Source of the DNA: Chamaea fasciata
Lineage: Eukaryota; Chordata; Aves; Passeriformes; Sylviidae
Direction of reading: 5' to 3'
Assembly (NCBI GenBank): GCA_029207755.1
Contig: JARCOQ010000591.1
Coordinates: 1 to 64,000 of the forward strand
DNA length: 64,000 nucleotides
Positions 36,530 to 47,389 of this stretch are shown here, piece after piece. The stretch's first letter is position 1. Each line of letters begins with the position of its first letter. The translations under genes and the position numbers were made by a program. Below the pieces are notes generated by a model that was given only the letters and a program-made list of their open reading frames with translations, was not told where the DNA came from and did not search any database.

Positions 36530-36785
36530 GAGGGGGACGGGGACACACCTGGGACACACCTGGGGGGGATGAAACACACCTGAGGGGGATGGGCGACACC
36601 TGGGGACAGCGGGGACACACCTGGAGCACACCTGGGGGATTTGGGACACCTGGGAGGATCCGGGGGGGGCAGAGACACACCTGAGAGCACCTGGGGCACA
36701 CCTGAGGGGAAATGGGGACACCTGGGGCACACCTGAGGGGACGCTGGGACACCTGGGGCACACCTGGAGGGGTCACCTGCTTCTG
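36530..36785. repeat. ACACCTGGGG/ACACCTGAGG minisatellite
   Basis: Short units of about 12-25 bases upstream of the CDSN-like TATA box, each with a CACCTG core. No gene seen. Confidence 0.75.
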
Positions 36786-36799
36786 CCCCAGCCGAGGGG

Positions 36800-37390
36800 G
36801 GATCAGGGCTCACCTGGCCAGGATCGGGATTGGGACTGAGATCATCTGGCCAGGTGTGGGTCAGGGTCAGGGCTCACCTGCCCAGGTGTGGGGTCAGGGC
36901 TCACCTGCCCAGGTGTGGGTCAGGGTCAGGGCTCACCTGCCCAGGTGTGGGGTCAGGGCTCACCTGCCCAGGTGTGGGTCAGGGTCAGGGCTCACCTGGC
37001 CAGGTGTGGGTCAGGGTCAGGGCTCACCTGGCCAGGTGTGGGTCAGGGCTCACCTGGCCAGGTGTGGGTCAGGGTCAGGGCTCACCTGCCCAGGTGTGGA
37101 TCAGGGTCAGGGCTCACCTGGCCAGGTGTGGATCAGGGTCAGGGCTCACCTGGCCAGGTGTGGGTCAGGGTCAGGGCTCACCTGCCCAGGTGTGGATCAG
37201 GGTCAGGGCTCACCTGGCCAGGTGTGGGTCAGGGTCAGGGCTCACCTGGCCAGGTGCGGGGTCAGGGCTCACCTGCCCAGGTGTGGGGTCAGGGTCAGGG
37301 CTCACCTGCCCAGGTGTGGGGTCAGGGTCAGGGCTCACCTGGCCAGGTGCGGGGTCAGGGTCAGGTGTGACGTCACCGCTCACCTGGCCG
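36800..37390. repeat. E-box-rich minisatellite upstream of the CDSN-like gene
   Basis: About 17 units of roughly 28-35 bases. Each has CTCACCTG followed by CAGGTGTGG and a GGGTCAGGGTCAGGG linker. Every unit thus carries paired CACCTG/CAGGTG E-boxes, in an array 0.4-1.0 kb upstream of the CDSN-like start. A regulatory role is inference. Confidence 0.8.
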
Positions 37391-37499
37391 GGATCGGGGT
37401 CACCTTCTGGGCGCGGCCGACGCCGAGGTGACCCCGACCCCCACCCCGGGGTGCGGCCCAGGTGAGGGTGGGGTCCCCAGGTGAGCTGAGGTGGGGGCG

Positions 37500-38260
37500 G
37501 GGCCCCCCCCGGAAACCGCCGATTTAAGGGGTGGGGGAGGGGGAGACGCGGCCGCCGCCCCGCCCCCACCCCCCCCCGAGGGGATCCCGGGAATTGGGGA
37601 AGGGGCCGGGAATCCGGGGGGATTTGGGGGAGTTTGGAGCCGGGGGAGTTCTGGGAAAGGGAATCTGGGGGATTCTGGGGGATTTTGGGGAATTTTTGGA
37701 AATTTTGGGGAATTTTTGGGAATTTCGGGGCAGTTTGGGCGGAATTCCTGGAATTCTGAGGAATTTCGCGGCGATTCGCGAGGGCGACCCTACAGAAACA
37801 CCCGAGGCCCCTCCCCTAGCCCCGCCCCTTCCGCGAGGCCCCCGCCCCCCTTGCAGCACACAAAGAGACTCCTTCCCCCTCCCCCTCCCCCTCCCCCAAC
37901 CCGGGGGGGTCCCTCCCGCCCCTCCCCCAGCCCCCGAACATCCCCCCAAAAATTCCCCCCAAAAATCTTGGATTCGCCCCTCCCCCCCCCCATCTTTTCC
38001 CGCGCGGATTTTTGGGGGGTTCGGGTTCGACCCCTCCCCCCACCACCCCCCCCAATTTCCCCTCCCCCCCCCCCAAAATTTCGGCTCCCTCGAAAAATAA
38101 AAGGGGGGTGCAGGGGGCGCCCCTCCCCCTCCGCTTCCTCCCGCCCCTCCCCCCACCTCCCCCCGCCCCTCCCCCACCCCAGGAAAAGCCGCTTTTCCTC
38201 CCCCCTCCCCTCCCCCCCCCCGCCGCTTCCTCCGGGTCCCTCCCGCGCCTCCAGCCCCGG
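37500..38260 (+). promoter_or_regulatory. Probable PPP1R18 promoter and non-coding first exon
   Basis: GC-rich, polypyrimidine-laden sequence with a TATA-like ATAAAAGG at 38097-38104. A strong GTGAGT donor follows at 38261-38266. A non-coding exon of roughly 130 bases ending at 38260 would splice to the PPP1R18 coding exon (acceptor at 40126-40127). The mammalian gene also has a non-coding first exon. There is no transcript evidence, so the boundaries are inferred. Confidence 0.35.
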
Positions 38261-38269
38261 GTGAGTATT

Positions 38270-38930
38270 TTGGGGACCCCTCCCCCCCCCTCCCCCCCAT
38301 TTCGGGGTCTCTCGGGGTGGGGGAGGGGCGGCCCCCCCCCGGGATTTCCCCTCCCCCCTCCCCTTTTTTCCCGCCCTTTTTTTTTTTCCTTCACCCCTAA
38401 AAAAATATTTAAAAAAATTCTCCCTCCGCCGCCCCTCCCCCACCCGCCACACCCCGAGCGCTCCGGGGGGTCCCGGGGGTGCCGCCGACCCCTCCCCAAA
38501 TTTGGGGGGGGCTCCCTTCCCCTCCCCCATCCCCCGCGGCGGTTTTGGGGCGTTTTCCGGCCATTTGGGGGATTTTCTTTCTTTTTTTCCCCCTTTTTTC
38601 CGGAGACGCCCCCGGCGGAATTTTGGCATTTCTCCGAGGAGTTTCGGGGATTCCCCGCGGAATTTTGGGACCCTCGGGGACACCTGGGACACCCCCCGCC
38701 CCCCCCCCAAGGATTTCCTGGGATCCCCCCCCCCCGGATTTCCCGGAATTCCCCCAGAATTCCCGGACCCGCCCCCAGGATTCCCGGGATTCCCGCAGGA
38801 TTCCCGGGATTCTTCCACGGCTCCTCTGAACTCCCGGGATGGCGGGGAGCCCCGGGCAGCGGGGGGGAGGCGATGCTGATGACGAGGGACGATGTCCCCA
38901 AATGTCCCCTCCCCGCGTGGCTCCACCGGC
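38270..38930. other. PPP1R18 intron 1, non-repetitive part
   Basis: C-rich and T-rich runs with GGGATTCCCGG-like motifs, no recognisable coding sequence. Long open frames here are products of the skewed composition. Confidence 0.4.
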
Positions 38931-38939
38931 GCCGGCCTC

Positions 38940-40120
38940 AGCTCCCGCCCCGGGGCCTTGGTGGCCCCTGTCCCCAACCCTGGTGTCCCTGTCCCTGTTC
39001 TGGTGGCCTCGGTGGCCCCTGTCCCATCCCTGGTGGCCCTGTCCCTGTTCTGGTGGCCTCGGTGGCCCCTGTCCCATCCCTGGTGGCCCCTGTCCCCATC
39101 CCTGGTGTCCCTGTCCCTGTTCTGGTGGCCTTGGTGGCCCCTGTCCCATCCCTGGTGGCCCCTGTCCCTGTTTTGGTGGCCCCTGTCCCATCCCTGGTGT
39201 CCCTGGTGGCCTCAGTCCCATCCCTGTTGGCCCCTGTCCCCATCCCTGGTGTCCCTGTCCCTGTTCTGGTGGCCTCAGTCCCATCCTTGGTGTCCTTGGT
39301 GTCCCCTGTTCCATCCCTGGTGGCCACTGTCCCCATCCCTGGTGTCCCTGGTGGCCCCTGTCCCTGTTCTGGTGTCCCTGTCCCTGTTCTGGTGGCCCTG
39401 GTGGCCCCTGTCCCCTTCCAGGTGGCTCCAATGTCCCCAAGCCCGTTCCGTGTCCCTCAAACTCCGTCCCAGTTCCCTCCAGCAGCCCCAAATCCCACCC
39501 TGCTCCCTCCGTTCTGTCCCCACAGTGTCCCCGGTGTCCCCCCAGTGTCCCCAATGTCCCCCCAGTGTCCCTGGTGTCCCCTCAGTGTCCCCACAGTGTC
39601 CCTGGTGTCCCCACTGGGGGACGGCGGTGCCGGGCTGGACAATCCCATCCCAGTGCCCCCAGTCCCCCCAGTCCCCATCCCAGTTCCCTCCACCAGTTCC
39701 AAACCCCGTCCCATTTCCCCGTGCTGTCCCCCCAGTGTCCCCAGAGTGTCCCCAGTGTCCCCACGGGTGGATGACGGGACCGGACAGCCCAACTGGCCCT
39801 GTGCTGTCCCCACTGTCCCCTCAGTGTCCCCATTGTCCGCAGGCCGGGATGGCGCTGCCGGGCTGGCAGCTGACCCTGTCCTGTCCCCGGTGTCCCCTCA
39901 GTGTCCCCGGTGTCCCCTCAGTGTCCCCGGTGTCCCCGCAGTGTCCCCAGTGTCCCCACAGTGTCCCCAGTGTCCCCTCAGTGTCCCCATTGTCCCCAGG
40001 CCGGGATGGCGCTGCCGGGCTGGAAGCTGACCCTGTCCTATCCCCGGTGTCCCCTCAGTGTCCCCGGTGTCCCCACAGTGTCCCCGCAGTGTCCCCAGTG
40101 TCCCCTCAGTGTCCCCATTG
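38940..40120. repeat. GTGGCCCCTGTCCC and GTGTCCCCAGTGTCC minisatellites in PPP1R18 intron 1
   Basis: Two successive arrays: units of the GGTGGCCCCTGTCCCATCCC type to about 39430, then GTGTCCCCAGTGTCC units to the coding exon. Two partial copies of the start-codon exon edge are embedded at 39821-39872 and 39978-40029. Confidence 0.8.
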
Positions 40121-40133
40121 TCCCCAGGCCGGG

Positions 40134-43100
40134 ATGGCGCTGCCGGGCTGGAAGCTGCAGCTCCTGGAGCGGCGGCGCCGGGAGGACGAGGCCGCGCGGC
40201 GCCGGGAGCGCGAGCAGCGGGAGCGCGCGGCGCAGGTGCCCACCTGGAAACGGGAACTGCTGGAGCGGCGGCGGGCGCGGGCCGGGGGCACACCTGGGGG
40301 CGCACCTGAGTCTGGGGGCACACCTGGGGGCACGCCTGGCCCGGGGGGCGCACCTGAGTCAGGGGGCACACCTGAGCAGGACGCTCTGGGCGGGTCCCTG
40401 GCGCTGGCGCCGGGGCTGAGCCGCAGCACCGAGGGGCTGGAGAGATGTGCCCAAACCCCCCCCCGGGACCCCCAAACCCCCCCCCGGGACCCCCCAAACC
40501 CCCCCCCGGGACCCCCAAACCCCCCCCCGGGAGCCCCCAAATCCCCCCCGGGATTCCCAAAATCTCCGAGATGCCAAAAATCCTCCCCCAGATCCTGAAG
40601 ATCCGCCCCGGGACCCCCCGAATTCCCCCCGGGACCCCCCAGATTCCCCCCGGGACCCCCAGGACCCCCCCCGGGGCTGCGTCAGCCGCCTGCGGAGCCG
40701 CTTTGTCCCCGAGGGTCCCCCCCGGGGTGGGGACGGCCCTGGAGGGGACGAGGGGCGCGGGGCGGTCACCAAGGCGGGGTCACCTGAGGGTCAAGGGTCA
40801 GCCAAGGACATTGGAGTGGTCAAAGGTCATGGGGGGGTCAGCGGTGTGGGGTCGCCTGAGGGTCAAGGGTCAGTGAAGGGTTTGGGGACAGTCGAGGGAC
40901 AAGGGACGGTCAAGGGTCATGGATTGGTCAGCGGTGTGGGGTCACCTGAAGGTCGAGGGTCAGCCAAGGACACAGGAGTGGTCAGAGGTCATGGGGTGGT
41001 CACCAAGGCGGGGTCACCTGAGGGTCAAGGGTCAGCCAAGGCCGCGGGGACAGCGGCGACCCCCGGGGCGCTCCGGAGTTTGGGGACAGCAGAGGGACAA
41101 GGGACACCTGAGGGCCAGGGGGTGGCCCAGACCCCCAGGAGGGTCCCGGGTCACACCTTGGGGACACCCGAGGCTTTGGGGACGGCCAAGGGCGTGGCCC
41201 CGGGCTCACCGTCGGCCGTGGGGACAGCAGGGGGTGACAGAGTGACCGCGGTGGCCTCGGAGGAGGGACAGGGGACAAACAAGGGACAGGGCACGGTCAA
41301 GGGCATGGTCAGGAGCTGGAAGGCGGTGGAGGGACGGGGGGCTCAGGGGACACCGGGGACACAAGCGACAGTGAACGGCCACCAGCCCCCGGGGCCACCC
41401 AAGCCCTCGCTGACCGCACCTCCCGTCCCCGCCCCCGCCGTGTCACCCGTGTCGCGTCCCTCGGTGACACCTCCGTGCTCCGAGGGCGGGGCCGCGCTCT
41501 CGCCGGGGGTGGCCGTCCCGGTGTCCGGCGGTGTCCCCGTGTCCGGCGGCGGTGTCCCGGTGTCCGGCGGTGTCCCCATGTCCGGCGGCGGTGTCCCCGT
41601 GTCCGGCGGTGTCCCCTCGGCCGCGCGGGCTCTGTCCCCCCGCCGGGAGCCGCCGTGTCCCCCGCCGTGTCCCCACCCGGCCGTGCAGCGCCGCAGCGGT
41701 AACACCATCACCGTGCGGCCGCGCCGGGGCCCCGCGGGCGGGGGCGGCCCCGCGGGCGGCCCCGGGGTCCCCGCGGATGTCGCCGAGGCGCCCCCGGGGC
41801 CCCCCAAGAAGCGCTACCCCACGGCCGAGCAGATCCAGGTGATCGGCGGGTACCTGGCGCTGCCGCGCTCCTGCCTGGCCAAGAGCGACCCCCACCGCAA
41901 GAAGGTACGGCCGGCTCCGGGGCCACCTGTGTCACCTGGGTGTCACCTGGGTGCGATCTGTGTGTCACCTGTGTCACCTGTGTGCGATCCGTGTGTCACC
42001 TGGGTCACCTGTGTGAGCTCGGGGTCACCTGTGTGTCACCAGTGTCACCTGTGTGCGATCTGTGTGTCACCTGTGTGAGCTCGGGGTCACCTGTGTGAGC
42101 TCGGGGTCACCTGTGTCACCTGTGTGCGATCCATGTGTCACCTGGGTCACCTGTGTGAGCTCGGGGTCACCTGTGTGTGTCATCTGTGTGCGATCCGTGT
42201 GTCACCTGGGTCACCAGTGTCACCTGTGTGCAATCCGTGTGTCACCTGTGTGAGCTCGGGGTCACCTGTGCGCGATCCGTGTGTCACCTGGGTGCGATCC
42301 GTGTGTCACTTGGGTCACCTGTGTGAGCTCGGGGTCACCTGTGTGTGACCTGTGTCACCTGTGTTACCTTTTTGTCATCTCTGTGTCACCTGAGTGTCAC
42401 CTGGGTGTCATCTCCGTGTCACCTGTGTCCCCCTCCTCGTGTCCCCTCTCTGTCCATCCCCCGTCCTTGTGTCACCTGTGTCACCTCAGTGTCACCTGGG
42501 TCACCTGTGTGTGACCTGTGTGTCACCGGTGTGTCACCTGTGTCGCCCCCGCCCTCCCATCCCTCCTTTAGGTCCTCTCGGGTCCCCCCAGGTGTCCCCG
42601 TGTCCCCCCCCAGGTGTCCCCCCCAGGTGTCCCCGCCCCCCGTTTTTGGGGGGTTCTGGTTCTCCCCCCGCCGTTACCCAGAATCCTCCGCGGCTCCCCC
42701 AAAACAGGAACCGGCTGTGGGGGAGGGGCAGGAGGCGCTTCCGGCCGCGGGGGGAGGGGCCCCTCCCCCACCCCGCCCGCCCCCCCCCGCCCCTCCCAAA
42801 TTCCCGAATTCCCCCAAAGCTTCCACGGCCGCCGAGCCCCGCCCCGAAATTCCCAACCCCGCCCGGATTCCCACGATGTCCCCGAACGTCCCCAAACTCC
42901 CAGTGTCCCCAAAATCCCCCAAATGTCCCCAAATATGTGTCTCCAATGTCCGCAAACTGTCCCCAAATGTTCCCAATGTCCCCGATGTCCCCATTGTCCC
43001 CACTGTCCCCAGGGTCCCCAAATGTCCCCAATGTCCTAATTGTCCCCAGTGTCTCCAATGTCCCCAAACTGTCCCCCATGTCCCCATTGTCCCCCAGTGT

Positions 43101-45902
43101 CCCCATGTCCCCGATGTCCCCAAACTGTCCCCAATGTCCCCCAGTGTCCCCACTGTCCCCCATGTCCCCAATGTCCCCCATGTCCCCAATCCCCCCAGTG
43201 TCCCCGATGTCCCCAAAGTGTCCCCAATGTCCCCAATCCCCCCAGTGTCCCCGATGTCCCCAAACCGTCCCCAATGTCCCCCAGTGTCCCCACTGTCCCC
43301 AAACTGTCCCCCATGTCCCCAATCCCCCCAGTGTCCCCGATGTCCCCAAACTGTCCCCAAAGTCCCCAGTGTCCCCGATGTCCCCAAAGTGTCCCCCATG
43401 TCCCCAATCCCCCCAGTGTCCCCACTGTCCCCAAACCGTCCCCAATGTCCCCCAGTGTCCCCACTGTCCCCAAACTGTCCCCCATGTCCCCAATCCCCCC
43501 AGTGTCCCCGATGTCCCCAAAGTGTCCCCATTGTCCCCCAGCTGAAGATCTGGTTCAGCGAGCGGGATCTGGAGCGAACCTTCTCGTACCCGTCGGAGGG
43601 GGCGGCGCTGGCGGCCTGGGGACCCCCCGAGGAGCCCCCCGGGACCCCCCCGGGACCCCCCGGCGGCCGCGACGACAATGACGAGGAGGAGGAGGAGGAA
43701 GAGCCCCCTCCCCCCACGGGGGGGCTGCCGGGGGGGCTCCGGGGCCGCGCCCTGCTCGTCGGTGGGTGGAACCCGGGGGGCTTTGGGGCTCCTGGGAAGG
43801 GATTGGGGGGCTTTGGGAATGAATTTGGGGGGGATTTGGGGGGTTTGGGGTCCTGGGAAGGGATTTGGGGGGATTGGGGGGCTTTGGGAATGAATTTGGG
43901 GGGGATTTGGGGGGTTTGGGGTCCTGGGAAGGGATTTGGGGGGATTGGGGGGCTTTGGGAATGAATTTGGGGGGGATTTGGGGGGTTTGGGGTCCTGGGA
44001 AGGGATTTGGGGGGATTGGGGGGCTTTGGGAATGAATTTGGGGGGGATTTGGGGGGTTTGGGGTCCTGGGAAGGGATTTGGGGGGATTGGGGGGCTTTGG
44101 GAATGAATTTGGGGGGGATTTGGGGGGTTTGGGGTCCTGGGAAGGGATTTGGGGGGTTTGGGGTCCTGGGAAGGGATTGGGGGTTTGGGAATGAATTTGG
44201 GGGAGATTTGGGGGGTTTGGGGTCTTGGAAAGGGATTTGGGGGGAATTTGGGGGTCTTGGGAAGGGATTGGGGGTTTGGGGGCCTTTGGGAATGAATTTG
44301 GGGGGGATTTGGGGGGTTTGGGGCTCCTGGGAAGGGATTGGGGGGAATTTGGGGGTCTTGGGAAGGGATTTGGGGGGATTGGGGGGCTTTGGGAATGAAT
44401 TTGGGGGAGATTTGGGGGGTTTGGGGTCTTGGAAAGGGATTTGGGGGGAATTTGGGGGTCTTGGGAAGGGATTTGGGGGGTTTGGGGGGCTTTGGGAATG
44501 AATTTGGGGGAGATTTGGGGGGTTTGGGGTCCTGGGAAGGGATTTGGGGGGTTTGGGGGGAATTTGGGGGTCTTGGGAAGGGATTTGGGGGGTTTGGGGG
44601 GAATTTGGGAATGAATTTGGGGGAGATTTGGGGGGTTTGGGGTCCTGGGAAGGGATTTGGGGGGTTTGGGGGGAATTTGGGGGTCTTGGGAAGGGATTTG
44701 GGGGGATTGGGGGCCTTTGGGAATGAATTTGGGGGGGATTTGGGGGCTTTGGGGCTCCTGGGAAGGGATTTGGGGGGATTGGGGGGCTTTGGGAATGAAT
44801 TTGGGGGGGATTTGGGGGGTTTGGGGGTCTTGGGAAGGGATTTAGGGGGTTTGGGGGGAATTTGGGGGTCTTGGGAAGGGATTTGGGGGGTTTGGGGGGC
44901 TTTGGGAATGAATTTGGGGGAGATTTGGGGGGTTTGGGGTCCTGGGAAGGGATTTGGGGGATTTGGGGGGAATTTGGGGGAAATTTGGTGAAACTTGGTG
45001 GAATTTGAGGGGATTTGGGTGGAATTTGGGGGGAAATTTGGTGGATTTAGGTGGAATTTGGGGTTATTTTGGGAAATTTGGGGTAATTTTGGGGATTTTG
45101 GGGTTAGTTTGGGGGAATTTGGGGGATTTCGGGGTTATTTTGGGGTTATTTTGGGTAATTTTGGGTAATTTGGTGGAATTTGGGGTTATTTGGCGGTTAT
45201 TTGGGGTAATTTTGGGGGATTTCGGGGTTATTTGTGGTTATTTGGGGGTATTTTGGTGGATTTTGGGGTTATCTTGGGGTAATTTGGGTAATTTTGAGGG
45301 ATTTTGGGGTAATTTGGGGGATTTCAGGGTTATTTTGGGTCATTTGTGGTGATTTCGGGGTTATTTGGGGTTATTTTGGGGTTGTTTCAGGGTTATTTTG
45401 GGGGATTTTGGGTCATTTGGGGTGATTTCGGGGTCATTTTGGGTGATTTCGGGGTTATTTGGGGTTATTTGGGGGGATTTTAGGTCATTTGTGGTGATTT
45501 CGGGGTTATTTTGGGTTATTTTGGGGTTATTTTGGGTTATTTTGGGTCATTTGTGGTGATTTCGGGGTTATTTGGGGTTATTTTGGGGTTATTTTGGGTT
45601 ATTTGGGGGGATTTTGGGTCATTTGGGGTGATTTCGAGGTTATTTGGGGTTATTTGGGGTTGTTTTGGGGGATTTTGGGTTATTTGGGGTAATTCTGGGG
45701 TTATTTTGGGTTATTTGGGGGGATTTTGGGTCATTTGGGGTGATTTTGGGGTTATTTTGGGTTGTTTTGGGGGTTTTCGGGTCATTTGTGGTGATTTCGG
45801 GGTTATTTGGGGTTATTTCGGGGTCATTTGGGGTGATTTCGGGGTTGTCTGGGGTGCCCCTGACCCCTCTCCCCCTCCCCAGACGAGTCCTGCCGTCGGT
45901 GA
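40134..45902 (+). CDS. PPP1R18: PPP1R18 (phostensin), PP1- and actin-binding protein
   Basis: Cytoskeletal regulator that targets protein phosphatase 1 to F-actin. Coding exons: 40134-41904, 43542-43761, 45883-45902 (stop TGA). The N-terminus MALPGWKLQLLERRRRE...VPTWKRELLERRRA matches the mammalian start. The C-terminus has KKRYPTAEQIQVIGGYLAL, SRSCLAK-type residues, LKIWFSERDLERTFSYPSE, an acidic run and the exact ending LLVDESCRR. The middle is repeat-rich and diverged. The start is chosen by homology; ATG 40134 sits just after a CCCCAG acceptor. Oddity: the N-terminal frame stops at about 40598, and the rest is in the next frame, so one base is extra somewhere in the poly-C stretch 40445-40690, or a short intron is missed. 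The product would be about 669 residues (human 613). AATAAA lies at 46324-46329. Confidence 0.9.
40450..40670 (+). repeat. Poly-C/proline-coding repeat containing the PPP1R18 frame change
   Basis: Tandem units with runs of 8-10 C followed by GGGACCCCCAAA; reads as PPRDPQTPP in one frame and PPPGTPKPP in another. Both are proline-rich, so the point of frame change cannot be seen. Homopolymers of this length are prone to polymerase and assembly error. Confidence 0.7.
40770..41040 (+). repeat. Coding repeat of PPP1R18 (GSPEGQGS..KGHG)
   Basis: Imperfect tandem units encode GSPEGQGSVKGLGTVEGQG and related sequences within the long coding exon. A second short array at 41520-41615 encodes VPVSGG repeats in 15-18 base steps. 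Both keep the C-terminal frame. Confidence 0.7.
41915..43535. repeat. PPP1R18 intron: GTGTCACCTG and TGTCCCCAATGTCCCC arrays
   Basis: Three parts. 41930-42540 holds units with GGTCACCTGTGTGAGCTCGG. 42545-42880 is unique GC-rich sequence. 42880-43538 is built on TGTCCCCAATGTCCCCA units. No exon was recognised inside. Confidence 0.75.
43770..45870. repeat. PPP1R18 last intron: G-rich higher-order minisatellites
   Basis: 43770-44960 is a higher-order array of about 60 bp with GGGAAGGGATTTGGGGGG and GGCTTTGGGAATGAATTTGG as fixed parts. 45060-45860 is a GGGGTTATTTTGGG / GTCATTTGGGGTGATTTC array. Both are strongly G-rich on the transcribed sense strand. Confidence 0.85.
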
Positions 45903-46251
45903 CCCCGGCCCAGCCCCCCCGGGACCCCCAGCGCCGGCGATGGGGGAGGGGCAGGCCATGGCCGGACCCACGGACGGAGCCCCCCGCCCACCCGGGGGGG
46001 CCGGACATTCCCCCCGGCGGGGTCTGGGGGGTCTTCTCACCCCCTTTTGCAGCTTTTTTAGTACCGGGGGAGGGTCGGGTTTTTTAATTGGCCCTAACGA
46101 GGGGGTTTTTTAAGCTTAATTACGGTTTTTTATGATGGGGGAGGGGGGGCGAAGCCGCTTGAAAGGGGGGGGAGGGGAGGGGGCGGATTGGGGAGGGAAG
46201 GGCGGAAAAATGGCGCGGGATGGAGTAGGCCGAAGCCTGCGGCCTGCTCCT

Positions 46252-46265
46252 GTTGCCACGGCAAC
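46252..46265. promoter_or_regulatory. RFX-type inverted-repeat site
   Basis: GTTGCCACGGCAAC has perfect inverted arms GTTGCC/GGCAAC around two bases, like the palindromic RFX X-box. It lies in a short CpG-rich stretch (46200-46480). That stretch also has two tandem copies of TATCGCGAC-GTGACAAT (46309 and 46337). No gene is recognised as its target. Confidence 0.45.
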
Positions 46266-46323
46266 GAAGCCCGCGGCCCGTGTACTCCTAAAGCCCGCTC
46301 CCGAGCTCTATCGCGACGGTGAC

Positions 46324-46329
46324 AATAAA
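46324..46329 (+). terminator. Candidate PPP1R18 polyadenylation signal AATAAA
   Basis: First AATAAA after the PPP1R18 stop, 422 bases downstream. The CpG-rich surroundings make the assignment tentative. Confidence 0.4.
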
Positions 46330-46479
46330 CGCCGACTATCGCGACAGTGACAATGAAACCGCCGCCGTGACCCCGCCCGGCGACTCTGGGGACGGGAGGC
46401 GGCCGAGGGGGAGACGTGCAAAACCACGGGAAACACACCAAAATCCGCGCCCGAAAATACCAACAGCGGGCGAAACCGC

Positions 46480-47020
46480 CTCGAATGAAGGGTTAGAAAG
46501 GGTAGTAAAGGGTTAAAAAGGATTTTAAAAGGGTTAAAACGGTAAAGAAAGGGTTAAAAAGGGTTATAAAAGGGTAAAAATGGTAAAGAAAGGGTTAAAA
46601 AAGGGTTAAAACGGTAAAGAAAGGGTTAAAAAGGGTAAAAACGGTAAAGAAAGGGTTAAAAAGGGTTCAAAAGGGTTAAAATGGTTAAAAGGGGTAAAAA
46701 GGGTAAAAAAGAGCAAAAAAGGGTAAAAAGAGTAAAAAAAGGGTAAAAACGGTAAAGGGTTAAAAAGGGTTAAAAAGGTTAAAAGGGTAAAAAGGGTAAA
46801 GAAAGGGTTAAAAAGGGTAAAAAAGGGTTAAAAGGGTAAAAAGGGTTAAAAAGGGTTAAAAACAGGTAAAAAGGGTAAAAAAAGGGGTTTAAAAAGGGTT
46901 AAAAGGATAAAAAGGGTAAAAACCGGTAAAAATGGTAAAACAGGCGTAAAAAAGGGTAAAAACGGTAAAGAATGAGTAAAAAGGGTTAAAAAGAGGGGTA
47001 AAAAAACGGGTAAGAAACGC
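46480..47020. repeat. AAAAAGGGTT-type A/G minisatellite
   Basis: Degenerate 9-12 base units GGGTTAAAAA and GGGTAAAAACGGTAAAGAAA. Intergenic between PPP1R18 and CFB. The sequence to 47390 is unique and CpG-rich, with no gene seen. Confidence 0.85.
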
Positions 47021-47389
47021 TTCGAAAGAAGTCCCACGAAAGCCTAAAAACGGTTCGAACAAATCTCAGCGAAAACGCCGAAAAAGGCCCCGAAAACAAC
47101 GAAACAAACCAACCGAGCCGCGCCGAGGACGCGCCAAAAACGCTCCAGCAGCTCAGGCCGGGCTCCAAATCCCTGGCGGCCAAAACTTCGGCGGCGTTTG
47201 GGGCCTTTCGGGGCGGTTCGAAGAGCGTCCCGGAGCGGCGGGGGAGTTTCGGGGCGCTGGGGACGTTCTCGGGGCGTAAATAACCGAAGGAGAAGGGAGA
47301 TTGCCCGGGGGGGACGGTGGGGTTGTGCCCCCCGGGGGCGTCGCCTGGGGACGCGCCGGGAGGGCTGGCCGCCCTCGGGGCCGCGTGGG

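Noticed and set aside
46480..47020. Interstitial telomere (GGGTTA-rich tract)
   Set aside because: Units are 9-12 bases with A5 runs rather than TTAGGG hexamers in register.
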